A DNA stretch of 32,929 bases from an uncultured Eubacteriales bacterium (GCA_900548145.1 URJB01000024.1:1-32929), one strand, 5' to 3'. Counted from the stretch's first letter, positions 24,441-32,829 are shown. Numbers and translations are program-made. The notes: generated by a model not told the origin, from the letters alone.

Positions 24441-24470
24441 TTTTTCCTTCGTAAAACGGAATAACGTATG

Positions 24471-24502
24471 CGATCGGAGCCGAAATGGCTCCGATCGTTT
24501 TT
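24471..24502 (+). terminator. Terminator of the PmbA-family gene
   Basis: CGATCGGAGCC (24471-24481) pairs perfectly with GGCTCCGATCG (24487-24497), followed directly by TTTTT. A textbook intrinsic terminator. Confidence 0.92.
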
Positions 24503-24514
24503 CCCATAACACAA

Positions 24515-24552
24515 CGCCCCGGCGCAGGGCTTTTCTTCCCTGCGCCGGGGCG
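24515..24552 (-). terminator. Terminator of the MMPL operon
   Basis: CGCCCCGGCGCAGGG (24515-24529) pairs perfectly with CCCTGCGCCGGGGCG (24538-24552). It lies 23 nt behind the minus-strand stop codon. The T-run on the minus strand is weak (TTGTGTTAT). Confidence 0.75.
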
Positions 24553-24575
24553 CATTCTATATTCCGAATTTCAGC

Positions 24576-25976
24576 TTAGTCCCCGATGGCGTCCGTCCGC
24601 CAGATAAAGCGCACCACGCCTTCCGCGTCGTCGGCCTTGCCGGCGTAGGACTGGTAGGCTTCGGTGTCGTCCGCCAGAGCGCGGGCATTTTCGAACAGGG
24701 GCTTCCATTCGTCGTTGACCATGGAGGTCAGCGTTTGCAGACCGTCCTGATCCAGCGTCTGCAGCCCCGCGTACAGCTGGGCCGCGCCATCGTTCAGAGC
24801 CGTAGCGCCGTCCGTCAGGGCGGGCATGTTGGCGCTGAGCTGATCCACACCAGCGGTGTAGGCGGTCAGGCCGGTATAGAACTGGTTGTAGCTGTCCAGC
24901 TGGGCCTTAAGCACCTGCAGACTCTGGAAAGCCTCCGTCTTGGTCTGTTTGGCGACGGTCATCTGCTGGGTCAGACCGTCCAGTACCTCGACATAGGTCT
25001 CCACCGTCAGGTCGGGCACTTGGGGATTCAGGGCCTTGAGCTGCTGGTTCGCAGTTTGCAGCAGCAGCTGGAAGACCTGCAGCGCACCGGCGTTCAGGGT
25101 CTCGCTGTTTTCGCTCAGGGTGCTCAGACCGCCGGCCACCTGACCAACGCCGTCATTCAGAGCGGAAGCGCCCTCGGACAGTTGCCGTCCGCCATCCAAC
25201 AGCTGGGTCATCGCGTCCGTCAGCTGATCCATATCACCATCGGCGGCGTCTGCCAGGCTCAGGTCAACGTCCTTCAAAAGGCTGCTCCATTCGGTGGTGG
25301 CGGCAGTGACGGTCAGGGGCAGGGCAAAGTTCTCCACATCGGCGGTGATTTCAACGGTCTCGGGCAGCTTGCCGTCCTTGTCCTCCACGTCCAGACGGGC
25401 CTTCAGTCCGGGCAGGGCCGCGCCCAGCGCCACCAGCCGGTCGCCGTCGTTGATGACCGCGCCGTTGGTCACTTCCACATTGGTGAAGCGATCGCTGTCC
25501 AGAAGGGCGGCGGACAGAACGGCAAACTGGGCCTTCTGCCCGTCGGCGGGGGTATAGGAGAAACGGATGGTCACGCGGCCGCTCTTACCGGCCATGTCGG
25601 CGGCGGGGACTTCCTCGCCGTCCACCAGATAGGTGATCTGCAGCGTCAGGGGCAGCTCCTCGTCGCTGTCGCCCTGATAGTACACGTCCTTGCCGTCAGC
25701 GTCCCAGGTGAGGCGTTCGCCGTCCCGTTCAAAGGTGGCGTTGCCCTCCACCACTGTCAGGTTCTGCAGGCGGGTCGCGTCGGTCAGTTCATCCAGCTTG
25801 TCCGGGTTCTTCAGCCAATCGCTGACGATGATGCGCCGGGCCTGACCCTGCGCGTCGGAGAGAATGTACACGGTTTCGTCCTTGGCGGCAGCTTCAGCCA
25901 TCGCCGGGACGGCGGCGCAAAGCAGCAGCGCCAGAGAAAGGACCAGCGCGGAAATGCGCTTCCAATTGCTTTTCAT
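24576..25976 (-). CDS. Secreted YhgE/Pip-like coiled-coil protein, partner of the MMPL transporter
   Basis: 466 residues. The signal peptide is at 1-27 (ends PAMAEA). A beta-rich N-terminal domain (30-240) is followed by a long helical part with repeated YhgE-like units: 'LLDGGRQLSEGASALNDGVG', 'QVAGGLSTLSE', 'LTDGATALNDGAAQLYAGLQ'. Such Gly-Leu heptads form extracytoplasmic coiled coils in YhgE/Pip proteins. No transmembrane helix or anchor follows. The ribosome site GGAGGAG overlaps the stop codon of the MMPL gene upstream (TAAGGAGGAG), so translation is coupled, and the protein probably acts with that transporter at the outer membrane face or cell wall. It has the same N-terminal style (MKSNWK) as the broken beta-helix gene at 1604. 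Exact function unknown. Confidence 0.82.
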   Translation of the reverse strand: MKSNWKRISALVLSLALLLCAAVPAMAEAAAKDETVYILSDAQGQARRIIVSDWLKNPDKLDELTDATRLQNLTVVEGNATFERDGERLTWDADGKDVYYQGDSDEELPLTLQITYLVDGEEVPAADMAGKSGRVTIRFSYTPADGQKAQFAVLSAALLDSDRFTNVEVTNGAVINDGDRLVALGAALPGLKARLDVEDKDGKLPETVEITADVENFALPLTVTAATTEWSSLLKDVDLSLADAADGDMDQLTDAMTQLLDGGRQLSEGASALNDGVGQVAGGLSTLSENSETLNAGALQVFQLLLQTANQQLKALNPQVPDLTVETYVEVLDGLTQQMTVAKQTKTEAFQSLQVLKAQLDSYNQFYTGLTAYTAGVDQLSANMPALTDGATALNDGAAQLYAGLQTLDQDGLQTLTSMVNDEWKPLFENARALADDTEAYQSYAGKADDAEGVVRFIWRTDAIGD

Positions 25977-25992
25977 GGTGAAGATCTCCTCC

Positions 25993-28062
25993 TTAGTTTT
26001 TCACTTTCATGCCCAGCGTGGTCTTGCAGACGACCTTGTCCAGCAGCAGAAGCAAGGCGGGCAGGAACAGCAGTACGCTGCCCATGCTGACCAGCGCGCC
26101 CCGGGCCATCAGCATGCACATGGAGCGGATGATGTCCATATCGGAGTACAGAGCCACGCCGAAGGTGGCGGCGAACAGGCCCAGACCGCTGACCAGAATA
26201 GAGGGCGTAGACGCGCCCAGCGCGGTGGTCACGGCTTCCCGCTTGGCGCTGCCGCCCACGCGCTCCGCCTTATAGCGGGTGGTCATGAGGATGGCATAGT
26301 CCACGGTCGCGCCCAATTGGATGGTGCTGATGCAGATGGGGGCGATGAAGGGCAGGGACTGGCCCAGATAGTGAGGCAGGCCCAGATTGATGAAGATAGC
26401 CAGCTCGATGACCGCGATCAGGATGAAGGGGAGCGTCAGGCTCTTTTCCACCAGCAGGATGATCAGGAACACGGCGATGATGGACACGGTATTGACCACC
26501 TGGAAGTCGTGATCGGTGGTGTCGATCATGTCCTTCATGCAGGGTGCTTCGCCGATGAGCATGCCGGAGGGGTCATATTTCTTCAGGATGGACAACAGGT
26601 CGGTGATCTGTTCGTTCACCGCATCGCTGGCCACCCGGTACTCGGAGCTGATGAGCCACAGCTGCCACTTGTCGCTTTCCACGATGTTGCGCACGCTGTC
26701 CGGCAGCACCTCCGCGGGCACCCGGCTGCCCAGTACGCTCTGCAGACTGAGCACATAGCGCACGCCGTCCACGTTCTCCATTTCGTCCTGCATGGCCCGC
26801 AGTTCCTTGGAGGACAGGCTGGTGTCCACCAGCACCATGTGGGTGGAGGCAATGTCGAAGTCGTCGATCAGCTTATGGTTGGCAATCACGTAGTCGATGT
26901 CCTCCGGCAGGCACTGACCCATGTCGTAGTAGACCTCTTCGTTGGTCTTCTGGTAGCCGTGCAGGGCCGGATACACCAGCAGCGCAAAGATCACCAGTAT
27001 CACGGGGAAGGTCTTGGTGATGCCCCTGGCAAAGCCGTTGGCGTTGCGGATCAGGGGACGGTGACGGGTCCTTTGCAGGGGGCGGTCCAGCAGCAGGATC
27101 AGCGAGGGCAGCAGGGTGACGCAGCCCAGCACGCCCAGCAGCACGCCCTTGGCCATGACCAGACCCAGATCCCTGCCCAGCGTGAAGCTCATGAAGCACA
27201 GGGCGGCGAAGCCCGCGATGGTGGTGGCGGAGCTGCCCACCACGGAGGAAAGGGTGGCGTGAACGGCGTTGGCCATGGCCTCATTGGGGTCGCTGACCTT
27301 TTCCCGCTGCTCGTTGTAGCTGTGCCACAGGAAGATGGAATAGTCCATGGTGACGGCCAGCTGCAGCACCGCGGCCATAGCCTTGGTGATGTAGGAGATT
27401 TCACCCAGCATCACATTGGTGCCCAGATTATAGACGATGCTCACGCCGATGGAGAACAGGAACACCAGCGGGGCCAGCCAGCTGTCCAGAAGGAGCATCA
27501 TGGCGGCGCAGGCCAGCAGCACGGCCAGACCGACGTACACAGGCTCTTCCTGCTCGCACAGGTCCTTCAGGTCGGTGACCAGCGCCGACATGCCGGTGAC
27601 GAAGCACTGCTGCCCCGCTAGCGAACGAATCTGCCGGATGGCGTCCATGGTCACGTCCGCCGAGGTGGCGGAGTCAAAAAACACGGCCATCAGCGTGGCG
27701 TTCTCCGTGTTGAACTTCTCATAAATGCTGTCCGGCAGAAGCTCCATGGGCAGGCGCAGGTCGGCAATGCTGTCGTACCACACCACGCTGTCCACGTGCT
27801 CCACCGCAGCGATCTTCTCCTTCAGCGCCGCCACGTCCTTCGCGGGCATATCCTCCACGATCACCAGCGAGAACGCGCCCTTGCCGAAGTCGCTCAGCAG
27901 CTCGTTCTGGCCGATGACGGTATCCATATCCTCGGGTAAATAGTCCAGCATATCATAGTTGATGCGGGTATTGACCATGCCGAGCACCGCCGGCGCCAGC
28001 AGCGCCAGCGCCACGATCAGAATGGCCACGCGGTACTTGACGACCGCCTTGGAAAAACGCAT
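25993..28062 (-). CDS. MMPL/RND-superfamily transporter
   Basis: 689 residues with two MMPL-like halves. There is one membrane helix at the start ('VAILIVALALLAPAVLGMVN') and an external domain (about 40-170), then a five-helix block ('VTMDYSIFLWHSYNEQREKV'). A second external domain and a second block ('LGATVDYAILMTTRYKAERV') follow. The D-Y-(S/A)-I-(F/L) motifs in helix 4 and helix 10 are the proton-relay positions of the family. Members move lipids, glycolipids or peptides with the proton gradient. The start ATG at 28062 has GGAAGGA upstream. It is the second gene of a three-gene operon (36 nt after the DUF308 stop, 16 nt before the YhgE-like gene). Substrate unknown; an envelope lipid is plausible. 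Confidence 0.9.
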   Translation of the reverse strand: MRFSKAVVKYRVAILIVALALLAPAVLGMVNTRINYDMLDYLPEDMDTVIGQNELLSDFGKGAFSLVIVEDMPAKDVAALKEKIAAVEHVDSVVWYDSIADLRLPMELLPDSIYEKFNTENATLMAVFFDSATSADVTMDAIRQIRSLAGQQCFVTGMSALVTDLKDLCEQEEPVYVGLAVLLACAAMMLLLDSWLAPLVFLFSIGVSIVYNLGTNVMLGEISYITKAMAAVLQLAVTMDYSIFLWHSYNEQREKVSDPNEAMANAVHATLSSVVGSSATTIAGFAALCFMSFTLGRDLGLVMAKGVLLGVLGCVTLLPSLILLLDRPLQRTRHRPLIRNANGFARGITKTFPVILVIFALLVYPALHGYQKTNEEVYYDMGQCLPEDIDYVIANHKLIDDFDIASTHMVLVDTSLSSKELRAMQDEMENVDGVRYVLSLQSVLGSRVPAEVLPDSVRNIVESDKWQLWLISSEYRVASDAVNEQITDLLSILKKYDPSGMLIGEAPCMKDMIDTTDHDFQVVNTVSIIAVFLIILLVEKSLTLPFILIAVIELAIFINLGLPHYLGQSLPFIAPICISTIQLGATVDYAILMTTRYKAERVGGSAKREAVTTALGASTPSILVSGLGLFAATFGVALYSDMDIIRSMCMLMARGALVSMGSVLLFLPALLLLLDKVVCKTTLGMKVKN

Positions 28063-28098
28063 GAGGCAAATCCTTCCTTTCTCTTTGGTCTGGCCGGA

Positions 28099-28683
28099 TC
28101 ACACGTCCAGCCACCGGCGGGGGGAGTCGGGCTGCTGATTGTGAACCACCTTCACGGCGAAAAGTGCCACGCAAAGGTTCAATACCCCCTCCACGATCAT
28201 GGAGGCCCCGGCCAGCAGGGTCATGACCACGGCGCTCTCCGTGGGATGAAGGGCCAGCACCGCGCCGATCAGGCCCGCCAGCACTGCCAGCACCAGAATT
28301 GCCCACCAGGAACGCAGGCCGAACTCCTTCGCGTCCAGAGCGGTTTGCAGCTTGAACAGTCCGTCGGCCAGAATGGCTACGCCCAGCATCAGGCATACGA
28401 AGCTCATGGCCCGTTCCGGCTTGGCCAGAATAATGGCCCCCAGCGTCATCAGCAGGATGCCGAAGGCCAGATCAAACTGAAAGGCCAGCCGGTACAGGTC
28501 CTTGGAAAAATACCCCAGCAGCTTCACAATGCCGAAGGCAATGAGCATGATGCCGGTCACAACGCCGATGAAGGAAACCGACCAATTCCGAAGGACGATC
28601 AGCAGAACGCCCAGCACGCAGAACGCGACGGACGTAACGATATAGCTGATCTTGGCCGCCCGAATGGGATTTTCGGAACGCAC
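28099..28683 (-). CDS. DUF308/HdeD-like membrane protein
   Basis: A 194-residue membrane protein with six predicted helices in pairs, for example 'ISYIVTSVAFCVLGVLLIVL', 'FIGVVTGIMLIAFGIVKLLG' and 'FDLAFGILLMTLGAIILAKP'. The repeated GI-x-LI-x-G-I pattern is typical of the DUF308 (HdeD) family, whose biochemical role is unknown. HdeD is linked to acid stress in enterobacteria. The start is GTG at 28683 behind GGAGGTGAGAAACC. It is the first gene of an operon with an MMPL transporter and a secreted coiled-coil protein, so an envelope function is likely (inference). Confidence 0.82.
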   Translation of the reverse strand: MRSENPIRAAKISYIVTSVAFCVLGVLLIVLRNWSVSFIGVVTGIMLIAFGIVKLLGYFSKDLYRLAFQFDLAFGILLMTLGAIILAKPERAMSFVCLMLGVAILADGLFKLQTALDAKEFGLRSWWAILVLAVLAGLIGAVLALHPTESAVVMTLLAGASMIVEGVLNLCVALFAVKVVHNQQPDSPRRWLDV

Positions 28684-28718
28684 GGTTTCTCACCTCCCTC
28701 GCTTGGATTTCGTGGGAG

Positions 28719-28746
28719 AGTATAGCACCGAAAAAACGGCAGACAA
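28719..28746 (-). promoter_or_regulatory. Promoter of the DUF308-MMPL-YhgE-like operon
   Basis: On the minus strand TTGTCT (28741-28746) and TATACT (28719-28724) have a 16-nt spacer. It is next to the hairpin at 28749-28799, which may isolate it from the upstream gene. Confidence 0.5.
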
Positions 28747-28748
28747 AC

Positions 28749-28799
28749 GGGCACGTTGCCGCGCCTGTTCAAAAAGCAGACAGGGGCGGCAACGTGCCC
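28749..28799 (-). terminator. Hairpin downstream of the secreted hypothetical gene
   Basis: GGGCACGTTGCCGC (28749-28762) pairs perfectly with GCGGCAACGTGCCC (28786-28799), with an inner CCTGT/ACAGG stem. On the minus strand GTTTGTCT follows, a weak T-run. It is most likely the terminator of the minus-strand gene at 28867-29547, just before the next promoter. Confidence 0.6.
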
Positions 28800-28866
28800 A
28801 AAAACCAGACAGGAAGGGAAATGTGTCTGGAAGGAGGCTGTTTTCCGGAGAAGGAACGAGGCTCCG

Positions 28867-29547
28867 TCAATGTTCCTGAGACGGCTGATAAGGAAGGATC
28901 GGTACGGCGGACGGCATACGCTCGGGATAGAAGTACAGCATCACGCGGGATAACGGCTTATCGGCATAGCGGGCGTTCAAAGAATCGACCCACGTCTGAA
29001 GCACGACGTTTCCCCAGAGGGAAAAAGAGCGGAATACGCGGTACTCCTGATAGACGCTCAGCATTGGCTCGATCTCCCATGTCCCGTCCGCGAACATATA
29101 CTTTTCTTTCCCGTCGTTCATGAAAAAGAAGCGTTCGTCAGGTTCGCCATACAGGGCCGTAAGCTGACCTTCCACATCCATAAATTCAAGGAGGTCGGAG
29201 CGCAGCCGCGCCGGCCAGTCTTCCGGCTCTACCCGAGCCGTTTGCGCGCTGCTGAGGAGCATCCTGTCGATCCCCTTTTTCCCCAGAAAGTCTGTCTGCA
29301 GCGTCCACGGATAGCCAAAGTCGAAAATTTCGAGTCTTCCGTCTATTATTTCATTGGAAACCCGGAAGGACGCATCCGCCTTTTCCCGCAGTGCTTCCAG
29401 AACCGCCTCCTGAGTGGGCGTCTCAAAAGGGATTTCCCGATAAAGATGGAGCGATCCATCGTTTTCCGCCAGACCGTATCCGACGAAAAAAAGACTGCTC
29501 AGCAGAAGGCTGACCGTTAAGAATACGATCCCCATCCGTTTTTTCAC
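28867..29547 (-). CDS. Secreted protein of unknown function
   Basis: A 226-residue protein with a signal peptide (MKKRMGIVFLTVSLLLSSL, cleaved near GYGLA). The mature part is acidic, without Cys pairs or repeats that I recognise. It contains 'EALREKADASFRVSNEIIDG', an aromatic-rich middle (FDFGYPWTLQTDF) and 'RVFRSFSLWGNVVLQTWVDS'. The start is GTG at 29547 with AAGGAG upstream. It has its own upstream gap (78 nt to the TetR gene) and a hairpin behind it, so it appears to be a single-gene unit. I do not recognise the family and suggest no function. Confidence 0.75.
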   Translation of the reverse strand: MKKRMGIVFLTVSLLLSSLFFVGYGLAENDGSLHLYREIPFETPTQEAVLEALREKADASFRVSNEIIDGRLEIFDFGYPWTLQTDFLGKKGIDRMLLSSAQTARVEPEDWPARLRSDLLEFMDVEGQLTALYGEPDERFFFMNDGKEKYMFADGTWEIEPMLSVYQEYRVFRSFSLWGNVVLQTWVDSLNARYADKPLSRVMLYFYPERMPSAVPILPYQPSQEH

Positions 29548-29625
29548 GGTGTTCTCTCCTTCTATAACGTTTTTTGATTGATCGTCAACAGTATGATGTC
29601 TGATGAAAAAAGAAAAATTAGTTTT

Positions 29626-30183
29626 TTATTCCGCCCCGCAGCGTTCCAGCATTTCTTCCAGCATGCCCTTGCGCAGCTCGCACAGGCGATCCACCCGCTG
29701 AGGGAATTTGTCGCTCAGGCTGTTGTTCAGCCAGTCGATAAACAGGCCGAAGCACTGGCAGCTATACACGGTGACGATGATCTCCCGATCCTGCTGGTTG
29801 ATCGTTTTGCCGCCCAGCAGGGTGTTGAGGTAGGTTTCCACAATATACTGGCACACCTGCATCAGGTAATGCTCGTAAATATCCCGGTTGGAGGAATTGT
29901 AGATGTGCAGCACCGCCCGCCTGTTCTTCTGAATTTCCTGAATGGCCAGCCGGATACATTCCTCATAGGAGCTGATGGTGGGATGAGCCTTGAACAGCTC
30001 CGCCGCTTCCTCCTGCACGATGGCTTCGATCAGGGCGGGAATATCGCTGAAATGATAATAGAAGGTATTGCGGTTGATGCCGCAGTCCTCCACGATGTCC
30101 TTGATGGTGACCTTATTGATGGGGCGCTGGTCTACCAGCTTCATAAACGACTGCATAATGGCTTTCCGGGTGAAAGAGGGCAT
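29626..30183 (-). CDS. TetR/AcrR-family transcriptional regulator
   Basis: 185 residues. The N-terminal helix-turn-helix covers about residues 5-50 ('TRKAIMQSFMKLVDQRPINK', 'IVEDCGINRNTFYYHFSDIP'), with the classic NTFYYHF recognition helix. The C-terminal domain is helical and belongs to the group with the TetR_C end 'FGLFIDWLNNSLSDKFPQRV', often seen in DhaS-like and Clostridial regulators. The start is ATG at 30183 with AAAGGAG upstream and a good promoter at 30265-30293. It is divergent from the radical SAM gene at 30492 with a 308-nt gap, which suggests that it controls that gene and itself. Ligand unknown. Confidence 0.88.
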   Translation of the reverse strand: MPSFTRKAIMQSFMKLVDQRPINKVTIKDIVEDCGINRNTFYYHFSDIPALIEAIVQEEAAELFKAHPTISSYEECIRLAIQEIQKNRRAVLHIYNSSNRDIYEHYLMQVCQYIVETYLNTLLGGKTINQQDREIIVTVYSCQCFGLFIDWLNNSLSDKFPQRVDRLCELRKGMLEEMLERCGAE

Positions 30184-30264
30184 GGGGTTCGGCTCCTTTC
30201 GCGATCCATAGGCCGCCGCAGGTGCGCGGCAAAAAATATTCTGAACGAAAAAGCATCCCTATGG

Positions 30265-30293
30265 AGTATAACAAATTCCGACATTTTTCGCAA
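30265..30293 (-). promoter_or_regulatory. Promoter of the second tetR gene
   Basis: On the minus strand TTGCGA (30288-30293) and TATACT (30265-30270) are 17 nt apart. The 5' untranslated region is about 75 nt. Confidence 0.6.
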
Positions 30294-30405
30294 TGGTCAC
30301 TCTGCTTGCCGTGACTAAAAAACAGGCGGCGCGGCCATTTCTGTTCGAAAATCAGACAGGACGCAGCAAATGTGCCGATTTTCGGCATGACCCTGTTTTT
30401 GTCCA

Positions 30406-30434
30406 TTGCGGTCAAAATTCCAAACCGATAGAGT
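30406..30434 (+). promoter_or_regulatory. Putative promoter of the radical SAM gene
   Basis: TTGCGG (30406-30411) and TAGAGT (30429-30434) are 17 nt apart, about 55 nt before the start codon. It is a weak match. A small palindrome, TGCCGA/TCGGCA (30373-30387), lies just upstream and could be a regulator site. The rest of the 308-nt gap (30184-30491) shows nothing else. Confidence 0.4.
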
Positions 30435-30491
30435 AAAAAGGAACCAACCGAAAAGCGCCGGGCGCGCATTCGGACAAGGAGGATTTTTTCC

Positions 30492-31847
30492 ATGAAATAC
30501 AAGGCGATCAAAGAAATTGCGCTGAAAACGGCGCTGGGGTATCTGGAAAAGGACCCGGAGAAGAACATGCCCAAGCTGATAAACTGGGTGGACAAACTGG
30601 CCGGTACTGGCCCGGACAGCTTTGAAAGCCAGCGGGCAGCGGTACGCGCCGTGGTGGAGGACCCCACCAACAACATGCACCAGCTCATCCTGAACCTGTT
30701 CAACGATGTGGACCGGGATCAGCTGAAGACCTTCTTCACCAACTTCATCCTCAACGCCAACATTTTGGGCTGGCCCATCGAGGAGGAATACCGCAAGAAG
30801 TACAACTGCAACATCCCCTGGGTCATCCTGCTGGACCCCACCTCCGCGTGCAACCTGCACTGCACCGGCTGCTGGGCGGCGGAGTACGGCAACAAGCTGA
30901 ACCTGAGCTTTGACGAGATCGACTCCATCATCACCCAGGGCAAGGAAATGGGCGTGTACTTTTATATCTACACCGGCGGCGAGCCGCTGGTGCGCAAAGA
31001 AGACCTCATCAAGATCTGCCGCAAGCACAACGACTGCGTGTTCCTGTCCTTCACCAACGGCACCCTGATCGACGAAGCCTTTGCCGACCAGATGCTGGAA
31101 GTGGGCAACTTCGTGCCCGCCATCAGCATCGAGGGCTTTGAGGAGGCCACCGACGGCCGCCGGGGCCACGGCACCTATCAGAAGGTCATCCATGCCATGG
31201 AAATTTTGAAGAAGAAGCGCCTTGCCTTCGGCCTGAGCTGCTGCTACACCAGCAAGAACATCGACTCCATTGCTTCCGACGAGTTCATGGATCACATGGT
31301 CGACTGGGGCGCGAAGTTCGTCTGGTACTTCCACTACATGCCCGTTGGCAACGACGCGGCTCCCGAGCTGCTGCCTACCCCCGAGCAGCGGGAATACATG
31401 TACCATCAGATCCGCCACATCCGCGCCACCAAGCCCATTTTCGCCATGGACTTCCAGAACGACGGCGAATTCGTGGGCGGCTGCATCGCCGGCGGACGGC
31501 GCTACTTCCACATCAACGCCAACGGCGATATGGATCCCTGCGTGTTCATCCACTATTCCGATTCCAACATTCGGGAAAAGACGCTGCTGGAGGGGCTGCA
31601 GTCTCCCATTTTCATGGCCTACCACGACGGCCAGCCCTTCAACCACAACCATCTGCGGCCCTGCCCCATGCTGGAGAATCCCGACCTTCTGCGCAAGATG
31701 GTCAAGGAGACCGGCGCGCACTCCACGGACCTGCAGTCCCCGGAGACGGTGGATCATCTCTGCGACAAGTGCGAGAAGTACGCCGCCTGCTGGAAGCCCA
31801 AGGCGGACGAGCTGTGGCAGCAGTCTCACCCGGAGAAAGCGGAGTAA
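30492..31847 (+). CDS. Radical SAM protein with SPASM-like C-terminus
   Basis: A 451-residue enzyme expected to cleave S-adenosylmethionine with a 4Fe-4S cluster held by Cys120, Cys124 and Cys127 (CNLHCTGC) in the TIM-barrel start 'PWVILLDPTSACN'. YTGGEPL near residue 160 is the SAM-contacting GGE motif. A 115-residue helical N-terminal region ('ALGYLEKDPEKNMPKLINWV') precedes the barrel. The C-terminal part has seven further Cys, in GGCIAGG, DPCVF, RPCPM, HLCDKC and AACW, and so can hold auxiliary clusters, as in SPASM/twitch enzymes. No peptide precursor gene is visible next to it, so peptide maturation is not shown; a cofactor, lipid or tRNA substrate is equally possible. The start ATG has AAGGAGG upstream. 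A divergent TetR regulator lies upstream and a terminator follows. Confidence 0.88.
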   Translation: MKYKAIKEIALKTALGYLEKDPEKNMPKLINWVDKLAGTGPDSFESQRAAVRAVVEDPTNNMHQLILNLFNDVDRDQLKTFFTNFILNANILGWPIEEEYRKKYNCNIPWVILLDPTSACNLHCTGCWAAEYGNKLNLSFDEIDSIITQGKEMGVYFYIYTGGEPLVRKEDLIKICRKHNDCVFLSFTNGTLIDEAFADQMLEVGNFVPAISIEGFEEATDGRRGHGTYQKVIHAMEILKKKRLAFGLSCCYTSKNIDSIASDEFMDHMVDWGAKFVWYFHYMPVGNDAAPELLPTPEQREYMYHQIRHIRATKPIFAMDFQNDGEFVGGCIAGGRRYFHINANGDMDPCVFIHYSDSNIREKTLLEGLQSPIFMAYHDGQPFNHNHLRPCPMLENPDLLRKMVKETGAHSTDLQSPETVDHLCDKCEKYAACWKPKADELWQQSHPEKAE

Positions 31848-31873
31848 GGCGAACTACAACGATCGATTTTTTC

Positions 31874-31904
31874 CACGGAGTCGGGAAACCGGCTCCGTGT
31901 TTTT
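31874..31904. terminator. Terminator behind the radical SAM gene
   Basis: CACGGAG (31874-31880) pairs with CTCCGTG (31893-31899), with an inner CGG/CCG stem and a TTTTT run on the plus strand. It lies between convergent genes and may also serve the minus-strand DUF6508 gene. Confidence 0.85.
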
Positions 31905-31905
31905 G

Positions 31906-32316
31906 TCAGTCTTCGTCCAGTTCTTTCAGCCTTTTCAGCCATTTGACGATGCTTCCATTTTTACAAAAGCGCAGCAAAATTCCTTCGCAAAACCGTTCCT
32001 CCCGCACAGCGCCAAGCAAAAGCGCCGTGACAGTTTTCCCGTCCAGCTGATCGACGTCCATTGCCCATACAGAGTCACAGCCCTGCTCGTTTTTCTTTTT
32101 TTCGAGGATGGTTTGATACTGATTCAGTTCAAATTCCGGGTGTTTCTTTGCGAAGCAATGCATTTCTTCCATGAGATTGCAAGCCGCGTCGCCATAGTTT
32201 ACAAACGGGAATTGGATCGGGTGTTCCTTGGTTCCGTCGTTTTTTCTGTCAACTATCCATTCCCCGGCTTGACCATTTTGAAGTGCCGGGATAAGGCAGG
32301 TCAAAGATTCGTACAA
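31906..32316 (-). CDS. DUF6508 domain-containing protein
   Basis: A small soluble protein of 136 residues without signal peptide or membrane helix. It matches what I recall of the DUF6508 family: the opening 'LIPALQNGQAGEWIVDRKND' followed by 'EHPIQFPFVNY', and the ending 'LLLGAVREERFCEGILLRFC' with 'GSIVKWLKRLKEL'. The family has no known function. The probable start is TTG at 32316 with GGAG 9 nt upstream; no in-frame ATG precedes it. It is alone, convergent with the radical SAM gene and sharing its terminator. Whether it is functionally connected to the radical SAM enzyme is unknown. Confidence 0.78.
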   Translation of the reverse strand: MYESLTCLIPALQNGQAGEWIVDRKNDGTKEHPIQFPFVNYGDAACNLMEEMHCFAKKHPEFELNQYQTILEKKKNEQGCDSVWAMDVDQLDGKTVTALLLGAVREERFCEGILLRFCKNGSIVKWLKRLKELDED

Positions 32317-32630
32317 AGAGTTTCACTCCATTCTATGTATTTGTGGTATACAAGGTCCTTTTGGAAAGGTAGGATTTCATATCACCATTTTACGATACTT
32401 TACCCGCGATGGCAAGAAAGGAGGATGCTACCCTATGGAACGCACGAACCGAAGGCGGAAATGACTCGGAGTTCAGGCAACCAAAAAGCGGAGCGCACGG
32501 CAGTGCGGGCCGCGCCGATCGTTTGCCCCGAGGACAGCCTCTGGCCTTCGGTGGTACGCGGCCATTTTGCCATGAGTGCAAGGGATGCAGCTTCCATGGG
32601 TTCTTCGCCGGCTTTGACGCCCGAAGGTTT
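32317..32630. other. Gene-free stretch upstream of the DUF6508 gene
   Basis: The first 90 nt, AT-rich, probably contain the DUF6508 promoter, but no convincing -35/-10 pair was found. From about 32440 the sequence is GC-rich and open in several frames on both strands. None has a plausible ribosome site or recognisable protein, so it is treated as non-coding. A small palindrome, GCAC/GTGC (32497-32508), is present. Confidence 0.5.
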
Positions 32631-32779
32631 CCAAAGGGCGAGCGGAAAGCCCTTTGGTGCGCCCGCAGGCGCAGCCCCTTTTTCCGGCCGGGTTTGACGC
32701 GCCGACGACGGCGCGGGAGTGGGACTTGCCGTCCCATGGGGCTCTCACACTTTTCTTTCGATAGCGAAAGAAAAGTGTG
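32631..32779. repeat. Second tandem array of five palindromes
   Basis: In order: CCAAAGGGC/GCCCTTTGG (32631-32657), TGCGCC/GGCGCA (32658-32673), CGCGCC/GGCGCG (32698-32715), TGGGAC/GTCCCA (32720-32736), and a perfect 15-bp stem CACACTTTTCTTTCG/CGAAAGAAAAGTGTG (32746-32779) with a 4-nt loop. It mirrors the array at 22808-22964: several GC-rich stems plus one AT-rich long stem, and the shared word GTCCCATGG (32731-32739). Confidence 0.75.
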
Positions 32780-32829
32780 CAAAAGAAAGCCAGCGGCACG
32801 GCACTCCGGGAAAAGGCCCTTTATTGCCC

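Noticed and set aside
29561..29588. Promoter TTGACG-16-TATAGA for the secreted hypothetical gene
   Set aside because: The -10 box overlaps the ribosome site, so transcripts would start inside or after it and lack a usable Shine-Dalgarno.
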